The notes under the pieces were generated by a model. It worked only from the letters and a program-made list of their open reading frames with translations. It ran no database searches and was not told the origin of the DNA. Made by a program: the position numbers and the translations under genes. From Pyropia yezoensis (taxonomy: Eukaryota > Rhodophyta > Bangiophyceae > Bangiales > Bangiaceae): a stretch of 64,000 nucleotides of DNA. Of this stretch, positions 8,515 to 16,671 are shown piece by piece; positions within the stretch are counted from its first letter, which is position 1, and each line of letters starts with the position of its first letter. The stretch spans positions 22,170,020 through 22,234,019 of the forward strand of contig CM020620.1 in NCBI GenBank assembly GCA_009829735.1. The letters are read 5' to 3'.

Positions 8515-11500
8515 TCAATCCTCTTGTTCCGCATCCGTTGCGGATGAACTCGGCTCGTCCCGAGGGTCTTGGTTGGCCCCATCCTCTTGGTCCTCCTCCG
8601 AGTCCGACTCCAGAATCTTGCCGGCTCTGGCCACTGGAGTGCCCTCTATCCCGTTCCGTCGCGTGTAGGCAGAGACATCCGCGATGGGTAGCCGGTTTGA
8701 GGGTTCCCAGGTATCATCTGCCGGGTTAAAACCGAACCAGCGTACTCGCAGGTACAGGCGTCCGTCTCTCCAGGCATGGTCCACAAACTTGACGTAGACA
8801 TATCCCCGACCTTCTTCTTGGGATAGCCAGGGTACTGCGGCCCGCTTGCGCCGGGTCAAGTCCCGTTGGCTTGGCGGTGGAGCTCGGGTGACTTGGTCGC
8901 TGCTCACGCGGTACGGGGAGCCATCCACGTCTAGAAGAAAGGTCCAACCGTCCGTATTCAGGATCTCATAGGGTCCATCCGTCTTCGAGTCCAGCTTCCC
9001 CCGGGTCTTGCTATGGTTGTCCACAAAAACCCAGTCGCCACCACCCAGTTCCTTGTTCTTTTCCCGAACGCCCTTGTCATAGCCCCGCTTGTATCGCTCC
9101 TGGGTCTTCGAGATTGACTCCTTGACTCTTGGGAGCAGGAGCTTCAGTTGTTCCAGGAACTCATCCTTTGCCTTGGGACCTGACTTCAGTGCAGGCTGGA
9201 GACCGTCTGGTATTCTTTCCAGGGAGAAGTTGGTCAGCCGCCTTGGGGTGACAAAGTCGAGTGGAGCGACCCCCGTTGTCCGGTGAACTCGGGAGTTGTA
9301 GGCTAGAGTGAGGACAGCCAGGAGCTCGTCCCAGTCTTCTTGGTGCTCCTCCACGTAGTGCCGTAGCATGTCTACTAGGGTCCGGTTGAATCGTTCCACC
9401 TGGCCGTTCGTTTGCGGGAGGTACGTCGTGGTGTACAAGTTCTTGATGCCCATCAGGTCACAGACTCCTTGGAAGAACAGGGATGCAAACTGGGGACCGT
9501 TGTCGGTTAAGACGGAGTCTGGAGGGCCGTAGGCAGCTATCCAGTACTCGCAGAAGGCTGACGTGACATCCAGAGCCGTGATGGTCCTCAGCGGGATTGC
9601 TCGAGTGAACTTGGAGAACCGGTCACATATGATGAGCAGGTATATGTTGCCACTGGATGTTTCAGGTAGGGGCCCCAGGATGTCCATGCTTAAGCTTGCA
9701 AAGGGCTCCGCCGCAGGGAATAGGCGTAGCTTAGAAGTCTTCTTCCTCTGGGACAACCGGTTCCTTGCACAAGAAACACAAGCCTCCAGGTACTTATGGA
9801 CGTCACTGGCCATGGTTTCCCAGTAATAGTGTCGTCTCATGGAAGCATACATCCGATTGATACCAGGATGTCCGGCCTGGGGAGACGAGTGCTCCAGGCG
9901 TAGGATGTCAGCTCGTAGGCCCCGGGGTACGTAGACTTGAGTGGCCCCATCGAAGGGTGACACCCGTACTAGGAGTCCGTCTGTAGACTCGGAGAAACGA
10001 CTGTTCCGGTTCAGGTCCATTTGGTGGCGAAGCTCCAAGCATTGAGGATCCGTCAGTTGTGCCTCCAGCATCCGGTGAATAGTCACCGGTTGATCAGCTT
10101 CAGGTGTCCCATACAGGGGAGCATGCCAGCCACGTCCGACATTCGGGAGGATGAAGCAAGGTATTTCCTCCGGGATAGGACCGGTATCGGCTGCAGGAGT
10201 CTCCAGCCGGGACATGGTGTCGGCGCAGTGGTGCTCCCTCCCTGCTCTGGTGCACACCTTGTACTTGAACTCCGAAAGGCGTAGGCGCCACCGGGCGACC
10301 CTTCCTTGACTGCTGTCCATGCATAGCAGCCACCTTAGGCTGGCGTGGTCCGTCCGGATGAGGAACTCTTGTCCTTCAAGATATGGCCGTAACAGGAAGC
10401 AAGCCCAGACGACTGCCAAGCACTCGCGCTCCGTCGTGGAATAGTTCTTCTCAGCTGGAGTCAAGACGCGACTATAGTAGCCTATCGGGAGAAAGTGCCC
10501 ATCAGGTTGCTGCTGGAGTAGTGAGCACCCCACCTGGACGCCACGGGCTTCAGTCTCCAGAACAAACTGGCCCTCCCGCTTGGGTAACGCCAGTACTGGA
10601 GTGGTGGTCAGGCGCTTCTTGAGCTCTTCGAAGGCCGCGGTCTGCTTCTCGTCGAACACCGGGAGTTGTGCGGGAAGCTTCTTGCTGGTAAGCTTGGTCA
10701 ATGGCCGGGCAATCAGAGCATAGTCCCGTACGAACCGGCGATAGACGTTGCACATACCCAGGAAGCTCTTGAGTTCCGTCTGGGTTTTGGGTTGCCTTGC
10801 ATGCCGGAGGGCCTTGATGTTCTTCTCATTGACTCGGAGCTCCCCCGGACTCAGCACGTGCCCCAGATACTCCACCTCAGTCTCAAAGAGGTGGCACTTC
10901 TCGGCCTTGAGGGTAACTCCAGCCTTGGACAGGAGGGCCAGGACCTCCCGAAGGTGCTCCAGGTGTTCCGCTGGGGTCTTGGAGAAAACGATAATGTCGT
11001 CCAGGTAGATCAAACATGTTCTCCACCTTAGCCCGGACAGGATGATGTCGATGGCTCTTTGGAAGGTTGCCGGAGCATTGGTGAGACCAAAAGGAAGACG
11101 CTTGCACCGGAATAGTCCCAGGTGGCACGTGAAGGTGGTCTTGTCCTTGTCCTCGTCAGCCAGAGGGATCTGCCAGTAACCGGCATTACAATCCAGTGTC
11201 GAGAAGAGGGTGGCATCACCAAGAAAGTCGAGGCAATCATCCATCCGGGGTATCGGGTATACGTCCTTAACTGTCATCTCGTTCAGGCGCCGGTAGTCAA
11301 AGCAGAAACGGAAGTGACCGCCGGTTTTCGGGACGACTACCACCGGGAAAGCCCACTCGCCATCAGACGGCTCGATAACATCCATCTTGAGCATCTTGTT
11401 AACCTGCTTCTCAATCTCATCCCGGCGATGAGGTCCGGCCCGATATGGTTGCATGTGCACTGGCTTAGCTTCCGGCTTGAGTTGAATCCGGTGTAGAGTG

Positions 11501-12615
11501 GCGTCCATCTTGCCCAGCTCTCCCGACCACAGGTGCCGATATTCCTGGAGAAGCTTCTCCAGTGCCTCCTTCAAGTCGGGAGGGACATTTTCTTGCTTGA
11601 CCTTCGGCATCCCGGGTGGTGCTTGTTCGGGTTTCGGAGTAGCGCTGCCAGCCTGCTCTTGCTTCGGAGGTACGTCTAAGGCCGTCAAGTTGGATGCCAG
11701 TTCTTGTTGCAGGTTCAGGAGGTCTTCCTTGCTCATAGCACGGGCGGATCCCCGGTAAGGCTCTGCTGTACCAACTCGGGTGCCCTTGGCGAGGGTTATT
11801 GGCTTCCGGCTCACGTTGACGATGAGCACCGGGAACGGGGTGTGCCTTTCTACCTTCTTGTGATGTCCGTGGGCCAAGTATAACCGGTGTTTCGCCAGAA
11901 ATCCCTTACGTCCGTAGATCAGGCATTGACCTGCAATCCGGGTCGTTACTTGAACCTTGGTCTCTGAGCGAGGAGGTAGGAGCACCGGTTTGAAGAGAGT
12001 CAAGGTAGAGGGTGGGATGCGTTCCCTCTTGCTCTTGGCTACACGAACCTTGGCGTCCAGATGCTCCAATACCGGTGACACAAACCCATGGTTGAACTGG
12101 ACCTTCCCTTCTCCGGGTAGGATGCTCTTGACATGCTGCTTCTGGAAGTCCCAGCCTAGGATGAGGGGGACTGATAGGGTCTTGACTACTAGAAAGGGAA
12201 AAAGCATTGGTTCATTGTTGACATAGATGGCGACAGGAAGACGGCCAAGCGGTCGTAGGGTTTGACCCGAAGCGTCGACGATATGGGTCCGGGTAGGCGC
12301 TCTCCAGGCATGTCGACGCCAGCCCGGAGGTAACAGGTTCTCAGTGATGACGCTTGGTCCGGCTCCCGTGTCAACCACCGGCGTAACAGCTTGGGGGAGG
12401 CTATCCCCCACACGCATACGAGCATTAATCTTGAGGTTTTCTTTACGCAGGACGAGCAATGTCCCCTTGAACAAACAGGGTGTCCAGGCGGCTACCGGTT
12501 GAGCAGGTAACCGCCGTCCCTTCTCCCGGCACGCAAGGGGGGAACAGGTAGAAGTACCCTGCCGTTGGAGGTTCGGGAAGACACTTGGGGAGAGCGCCTG
12601 CCCTACTCGTTTCCC
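8515..12615 (-). CDS. pol: Ty3/gypsy Pol polyprotein of element AB (PR-RT-RNaseH-IN-chromodomain)
   Basis: The frame is open from the frameshift site to the stop at 8515; the first Met is at 12474. The protease active site is DTGAG (12358-12372). Reverse transcriptase contains YRAGPHRRDEIEK, FCFDYRRLN and the YLDD box at 10996-11007. RNase H follows, with the usual Glu (TTERE) and Asp (RTDH), but the first Asp of the usual TDAS is Glu (TEAR, 10549-10551). Integrase has the HHCC zinc motif (HSSPQAGH...CVSC) and a D,D35,E core: Asp at 9682-9684, Asp at 9502-9504, Glu at 9394-9396. The C-terminus (about 8655-8815) is a chromodomain-like segment (YVYVKFVDHAW, LRVRWFGF, DTWEPSNRL), which in chromoviruses directs insertion to marked chromatin. 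No stop or frameshift breaks it, so it may have been active recently. It is expressed only by -1 frameshifting from gag. Confidence 0.93.
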   Translation of the reverse strand, partial: GKRVGQALSPSVFPNLQRQGTSTCSPLACREKGRRLPAQPVAAWTPCLFKGTLLVLRKENLKINARMRVGDSLPQAVTPVVDTGAGPSVITENLLPPGWRRHAWRAPTRTHIVDASGQTLRPLGRLPVAIYVNNEPMLFPFLVVKTLSVPLILGWDFQKQHVKSILPGEGKVQFNHGFVSPVLEHLDAKVRVAKSKRERIPPSTLTLFKPVLLPPRSETKVQVTTRIAGQCLIYGRKGFLAKHRLYLAHGHHKKVERHTPFPVLIVNVSRKPITLAKGTRVGTAEPYRGSARAMSKEDLLNLQQELASNLTALDVPPKQEQAGSATPKPEQAPPGMPKVKQENVPPDLKEALEKLLQEYRHLWSGELGKMDATLHRIQLKPEAKPVHMQPYRAGPHRRDEIEKQVNKMLKMDVIEPSDGEWAFPVVVVPKTGGHFRFCFDYRRLNEMTVKDVYPIPRMDDCLDFLGDATLFSTLDCNAGYWQIPLADEDKDKTTFTCHLGLFRCKRLPFGLTNAPATFQRAIDIILSGLRWRTCLIYLDDIIVFSKTPAEHLEHLREVLALLSKAGVTLKAEKCHLFETEVEYLGHVLSPGELRVNEKNIKALRHARQPKTQTELKSFLGMCNVYRRFVRDYALIARPLTKLTSKKLPAQLPVFDEKQTAAFEELKKRLTTTPVLALPKREGQFVLETEARGVQVGCSLLQQQPDGHFLPIGYYSRVLTPAEKNYSTTERECLAVVWACFLLRPYLEGQEFLIRTDHASLRWLLCMDSSQGRVARWRLRLSEFKYKVCTRAGREHHCADTMSRLETPAADTGPIPEEIPCFILPNVGRGWHAPLYGTPEADQPVTIHRMLEAQLTDPQCLELRHQMDLNRNSRFSESTDGLLVRVSPFDGATQVYVPRGLRADILRLEHSSPQAGHPGINRMYASMRRHYYWETMASDVHKYLEACVSCARNRLSQRKKTSKLRLFPAAEPFASLSMDILGPLPETSSGNIYLLIICDRFSKFTRAIPLRTITALDVTSAFCEYWIAAYGPPDSVLTDNGPQFASLFFQGVCDLMGIKNLYTTTYLPQTNGQVERFNRTLVDMLRHYVEEHQEDWDELLAVLTLAYNSRVHRTTGVAPLDFVTPRRLTNFSLERIPDGLQPALKSGPKAKDEFLEQLKLLLPRVKESISKTQERYKRGYDKGVREKNKELGGGDWVFVDNHSKTRGKLDSKTDGPYEILNTDGWTFLLDVDGSPYRVSSDQVTRAPPPSQRDLTRRKRAAVPWLSQEEGRGYVYVKFVDHAWRDGRLYLRVRWFGFNPADDTWEPSNRLPIADVSAYTRRNGIEGTPVARAGKILESDSEEDQEDGANQDPRDEPSSSATDAEQED

Positions 12616-14363
12616 GGGTCCGAGGAGTCCTTAGAGGTTTCGGTCACCAGGTCAAAGTCCGTAGGAGCTTCCCTTGCCAGAGCCTCCGTGATGCTCTGTA
12701 AAGTTGCCACTCGGATTGCGTGTACCTGTGCCTTGTCAATCTTGGAGGGTGCTCGCCGGTCAGCCCAGTTGACCGCCTTTGCAAACACCAGTCCTTGACG
12801 CTTGAGTTTCTCCTGGAGGTCCTTGGGAATGGTCGGGCACTGGTAGGACATGTGATCCTCCTTCTGGCACAGCCAACAAGACCGGAATCGCTGGTTCTTG
12901 ACTTGCCTGGGGGCGACCAGGGATGGTTGCTCCTTAGAAACGAAGCCGCCCCACTTGTCCCCTGACCCCATGGGTGAGGCCTCGCCAACTGCGAGTACCG
13001 GTACAGGGCTATCACCTCCCTTATACTTGTCGGGTCCGGGTCGAACTCGCGACAACGGCTTGGGAGTTGATACCATGGGAGCTTGGAGGGCCCTGGCTTG
13101 CCGGTACTTGCCCTGGGTGTAGGCCATCAACTGCTGGAAGGTATGTTCTTGATGTTCCTGGTTGTAGTTCTCCGCATCCACTTGAAGATATTCAGGAAGC
13201 CCTTCCGAGAAGATCATCTTGAGCCTGACCTCAGGGTAAACGTTGCCACAAGCATCGCTCATCTCCCGGACACGACGGGCGAACGCCTCTGGAGTCTCTT
13301 GTCTATCCATGGTTGCCCGGTTCAGCCTGCCGACTGCTTTACGCAGAGAGTCCGCGTCAGCGTAGTTGGACAGGAGCCAGTTGACCGCCTCCGGATAACT
13401 CGCGACGGTACGTCCGACAATGTGTCCGGCAGAGTCTGGTAGAACCTGTGCAAACCGCTGTTCCGCTTCTCCGGTCATGAAGTTAACCAGGAGGTAGAGA
13501 GCCTTGCCCTCGGACACATCGTTGTCATTGCATGCCTTGACAAACCGGCGCAGGAAGGCAAAGATAAGCGCCGGTCTCTTCCCAGAAAACTTAGGATGTC
13601 CCCCGAAGCTCGGCTGCATTCGCCGGTTCAGGGACGCCATCTTCTTGGCCATCTTCCGGGTGTAACCTTGGTCTTGGTTCTCCAGCCGGTAGTTACCCCA
13701 ATACGTGACCTTGTTCAGGGTGGCATCTCCCACTTGGTGGGCAGGGAAGTCAAACTCGACTAGCCTGCGCCGGGTGGGACCGGGAGATGCATCCCAATCA
13801 TATCCCTCCTCAGAGCTGGAGGAACTGGTCTCGCTGGTGCTAGAGCGACGGCGATGACGCCGACGCCTTCGGCTGCTCCGGTTACCGGTCTTGGAGCTCC
13901 CCGCCCCATAGGATGCAAGGGGAGGAAAAGCTTGGCCGGTCCCAGGAGTCGAGGTCTCAGGGAGACCCGTAGAACCAGTCACAACGGTGCCTCTGGCATC
14001 GCTAGTGCCCACAGGAAGAGGTGTATACACCCAGCTGCCATGTGTGGGTCCAGGAGTAAACACACCAGGGGCTATCCCTGGAGGTTGAGGAGTAGAACCG
14101 ACAGGAGGGAGACGTCTGCTGCGAGCGGACTCAAACGCCGTTGACCCCGGGGTGGCTCCCACAGGAGGAACAGCCGGAGGAACGGGAGCAGGTGGTGCTT
14201 GGCCGCCTGTGGACTCCAGTCCGCTACCGGATGTCACACCCAGGTCTGCTTCACCCGTAGGGAGAACGCCGGGTTGGGCACCGTCCCCCGCGGTGACCAG
14301 GGATGCGTCAAGGGACGCGGGGTCTACCCCTTCGGGCACCGTCGTGCCAGGGAGGGTAGCCAT
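12603..14363 (-). CDS. gag: Gag polyprotein of element AB
   Basis: 586 residues from MATLPGTTVP (14363); the frame is open upstream to a Met at 14486, but the MAT start is similar to the MATQ start of the other gag. The N-terminal ~170 residues are Pro/Gly/Ser/Thr-rich, followed by a basic and then Ser-rich stretch (SSRRRRRHRRRSSTSET). The capsid-like region is about residues 200-460 (for example ALIFAFLRRFVKACNDNDV). A zinc knuckle CWLCQKEDHMSYQC (CX2CX4HX4C) lies at about 492-505. The protein ends DPGNE, the same last three residues as the gag of element D, because the frameshift heptamer is shared. It should assemble the particle and package element RNA. Confidence 0.88.
   Translation of the reverse strand: MATLPGTTVPEGVDPASLDASLVTAGDGAQPGVLPTGEADLGVTSGSGLESTGGQAPPAPVPPAVPPVGATPGSTAFESARSRRLPPVGSTPQPPGIAPGVFTPGPTHGSWVYTPLPVGTSDARGTVVTGSTGLPETSTPGTGQAFPPLASYGAGSSKTGNRSSRRRRRHRRRSSTSETSSSSSEEGYDWDASPGPTRRRLVEFDFPAHQVGDATLNKVTYWGNYRLENQDQGYTRKMAKKMASLNRRMQPSFGGHPKFSGKRPALIFAFLRRFVKACNDNDVSEGKALYLLVNFMTGEAEQRFAQVLPDSAGHIVGRTVASYPEAVNWLLSNYADADSLRKAVGRLNRATMDRQETPEAFARRVREMSDACGNVYPEVRLKMIFSEGLPEYLQVDAENYNQEHQEHTFQQLMAYTQGKYRQARALQAPMVSTPKPLSRVRPGPDKYKGGDSPVPVLAVGEASPMGSGDKWGGFVSKEQPSLVAPRQVKNQRFRSCWLCQKEDHMSYQCPTIPKDLQEKLKRQGLVFAKAVNWADRRAPSKIDKAQVHAIRVATLQSITEALAREAPTDFDLVTETSKDSSDPGNE
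12609..12615 (-). promoter_or_regulatory. Predicted -1 ribosomal frameshift heptamer, element AB
   Basis: GGGAAAC on the minus strand is phased CCG GGA AAC GAG TAG in gag, with the stop at 12603-12605. Slipping one base back continues as GGG AAA CGA into pol. The gag and pol frames overlap only over 12603-12630 (a pol-frame stop lies at 12631-12633), so this is the only plausible place for the shift. Identical site, phase and distance to the stop occur in the other family at 1577-1583. Confidence 0.8.
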
Positions 14364-14553
14364 GTTGGTCTCTTGACAGCCACAGTCCAGTTGCCTGCGT
14401 GTCCAAAGATCGCCAGACCACAAGAGAGGGGTTGGAGAGCCAGGAATGGGATTCCCGTGAACGGGTGCAAATAATTCCCAAACCACAGAAAAAGACAGAA
14501 CAGGAACAACCCAACCGCTGCTCCCAAATGTCTCTTCTCAAACACTCCAATCA

Positions 14554-14571
14554 TCCCCTGCTGCTCCACCA
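14554..14571 (-). promoter_or_regulatory. Primer binding site, element AB
   Basis: The minus strand reads TGGTGGAGCAGCAGGGGA, four bases inside LTR B. It is identical to the 18-mer at 3961-3978, while the flanking bases differ between the two elements, so the match is specific to the tRNA primer and not just copied surrounding sequence. Confidence 0.82.
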
Positions 14572-14575
14572 AATA

Positions 14576-15146
14576 TGTGGTATAAAACTCGATCCTCTCA
14601 GACACGTGTCAATATCCCTCGGAGGAAAGGGACAGGTAACACAGAAAGGGGAACTACGAGAATGGTATGCCTGTTGCCTCACGTGCCTGCTCGCAGAGCA
14701 AACAGATACGCACGGTAGTGCACACGGGGAAGAGGAAAGCAAACGCGCAGTTGTCTTTTCCCTGAGGGCGCGGGCCAAGGGCGCCTCGCTGTCCCTCTTA
14801 ACGTGCATCTGGGGGAGCCTCGGCACGTTGGCCAGGTAGCCCCCCCATAACCCCGAGTGGCCCCGACCCGAGTCTAACCTCGTCAGGTCGGGGGCCACTA
14901 TCACTACTAATTCTATTCCCACTCACTAATCTCACACTCAAATTCTCTCACATCAAGTCCCTCACAAGTATGCAAAAACCCATCAGCAATCCCTCTCTCA
15001 CGTATGGATAGCGTAGTCCACCGCATCCCAGTGCCGGGCACGGGCCACGGCCGCCAACCATCACCACACGGCGGGCGTGTTCTGGCACCTGGTGCCCTCT
15101 GGTTGTAGTCCCGGGTCGGCGCCAAGTCGGGGCCAGGGATGCTACA
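14576..15146 (-). mobile_element. LTR B, 5' LTR of element AB (family 1)
   Basis: 571 bp with the same ends as LTR A. By eye five substitutions separate A and B (in the ctcgg/a gga, tctt/c tccc, ctct/c aacg, ctca a/c atc and accat t/c acc positions). The primer site on its left identifies it as the 5' LTR. Right of it, family-2 internal sequence starts abruptly at 15147, with no duplication of the sequence left of LTR A. Confidence 0.92.
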
Positions 15147-15724
15147 GGAAGAAGAAGGGCGGGCGCCCGCCCGGAGTAACTACCGGAGTCCACTGCCATC
15201 GGTGTAGACCCACCTTGACCACCAGACGCCCGCGGCACCGCGGGCAGAGCAACGCCGCCACCCGAGCCCGACGGGGGCACCTCGGGGGCAGCAGGGGTAG
15301 ACCCGTCACCCGCAGCCGCGGATGAACCACCCGGGCGGGCACCCGCGCCGTCTTGACCCGCCGTCCCGGTCGGGGTGCCACCATAACCGCCCGACACGCC
15401 GGCGACGCCGTCTTGAGGTTGAGCCGCGCCGGCACCGGCGACAGGAGCCATCCGGGCCGCCGGAGGAGTAGGGGTAGACGCAGCAGCTACCCGCGGTTGC
15501 CCGCCACCCGACGGAGCCGTCGTGCCGCTGCACACGGACGACACACCGCCCGGAGCACCGTCTGGAGCCATGCGAACGGTCACCCGGTCGCCCTCGTCTT
15601 CGGACGAGCTCGCCAAGAAACACTCGGCGGGGGTGGCAGAGACGGGAACGTCCTCCACCATCACCTCCTCCTCCTCCTCAAGCAGGAGGTCGTCCTCGCC
15701 CCCGGGTACCTGGGGGTCCGACAT
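15147..15724 (-). pseudogene. Truncated antisense ORF of element D (family 2)
   Basis: A minus-strand frame starts at MSDPQVPGGEDD (15724) and runs, without a stop, for about 192 codons until it is cut by LTR B at 15147. It is antisense to element D, whose 3' end (PPT and LTR D') lies to the right in plus orientation. The start is acidic (EDDLLLEEEEEVMVED); the rest is Ala/Pro/Gly/Ser-rich. Position and orientation relative to the 3' LTR match the aORF of family 1, and the start is similarly placed, but I see no clear sequence similarity beyond MS-rich starts and Pro/Ala composition. Function unknown. Confidence 0.5.
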
Positions 15725-16294
15725 GATGACCGGGGTAGCAGGGGCGCCCCGTGCAGAAAAGCCGAGGCCGGCTCGACCCGGTACAAGGAACGCTCGCGCG
15801 GACGAGCCAGGGAAGCGCGGGCACCCGCGCTTATAACCACACAGTTCAGCACGAGCGATACGGCAGCGCGGGACGACCCGCGCCAGCCGGGCTACGAGGG
15901 CGCTCCACCCAGGCACCTGGACCGGAGCCACGCCCCCTCCACACGGGGTAACCAGGGGGGTCACCCCCAACCGCCCCCACGCAACGCGGGCAACCCCGCC
16001 CCCCACTCAATCGTCTCACGAGAGGGGCTCCCCTACCACCAGACACCTGGTGGCGGATCCGCTTGCCCACCCCTCGGAAAGGGGGGTCGTGAACAGAAAC
16101 CCGCATCGGGAAATTAACGGTCCGGAAAACGGATCGTGTGTGTACCACACAAAGGGGGGCACCCCCCCTCAGGCAACCTCGAAAAGGGGTGTCTGTCGCG
16201 ACAGGGCGCAAAGCCCCACCCGACTGGTAAACGGTCACGCGACCCACTTACATTCGGTAACCCGAATGCAACTCGACCCGAGGACGGGCCGAAT
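15725..16294 (+). mobile_element. Element D internal region between antisense ORF and PPT
   Basis: About 570 bp of GC-rich sequence between the start of the truncated antisense ORF and the PPT. The minus frame remains open upstream of 15724 to 16006, but its Pro/Gly/Arg composition does not look like protein. I read it as the untranslated leader of the antisense transcript, by position only. Confidence 0.4.
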
Positions 16295-16308
16295 CTAAGG
16301 GGGGGATA
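16295..16308 (+). promoter_or_regulatory. Polypurine tract of element D
   Basis: The plus strand reads CTAAGGGGGGGATA directly before TGTAGCAATATGG, the start of LTR D'. This fixes LTR D' as a 3' LTR, with its internal sequence on the left. Confidence 0.75.
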
Positions 16309-16671
16309 TGTAGCAATATGGTTGGCCGTATTGTGACCCTAATGTTAGGGGGGCTACTTCTAATCCTTGGCTTTCAATTTGAGAGTCCGTACTGGTCACG
16401 GCATCTACAAGTTACGTATGACCAGAGGGACTTGCATCTTGGGGTGGAGGGTAGTTAGTAGTGTCTCCGAGGGTTTATAACGAGGGGGCCGGCGGCGAAT
16501 CCACCGCCGGCCAAGGCAGAACAACAAACCCCTCCCATTTGGGCTCCCATCTTGGTCCCGTGGCTTGCGCTCCAAGGACAGCAACCTTGGCCTCCCGGTG
16601 ACGTTGGTGCCGATCCCCCTTGGTGAGTGTTCCCTGAGAGTGGACGTGCGACGGATTCCTATTGTGCTACA
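16309..16671 (+). mobile_element. LTR D', 3' LTR of element D (family 2), inverted relative to LTR D
   Basis: 363 bp, inverted copy of 3980-4343 with the same TG...CA ends. It is followed by ctggg (16672-16676), the other half of the target duplication seen at 4344-4348. LTR D and LTR D' therefore belong to a single insertion, but they point in opposite directions 12 kb apart. Confidence 0.9.

Larger units (their letters stand above)
5497..15146 (-). mobile_element. Nearly complete Ty3/gypsy chromovirus-like element AB with antisense ORF
   Basis: In the minus direction the order is LTR B (14576-15146), primer site (14554-14571), gag, frameshift site, pol, aORF on the opposite strand, PPT (6068-6080) and LTR A (5497-6067). 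LTRs are 571 bp each and differ at five positions by eye. Pol order is protease, reverse transcriptase, RNase H, integrase, chromodomain, which places it with Ty3/gypsy chromoviruses. The outer flanks do not form a target duplication (gcgtc on the left, ggaag on the right), so the element is probably a recombinant of two insertions, or an assembly join. Confidence 0.85.

Noticed and set aside
5497-15146. Reading element AB as a simple intact insertion
   Set aside because: Its outer flanks (gcgtc and ggaag) do not form a target duplication and belong to two different elements.
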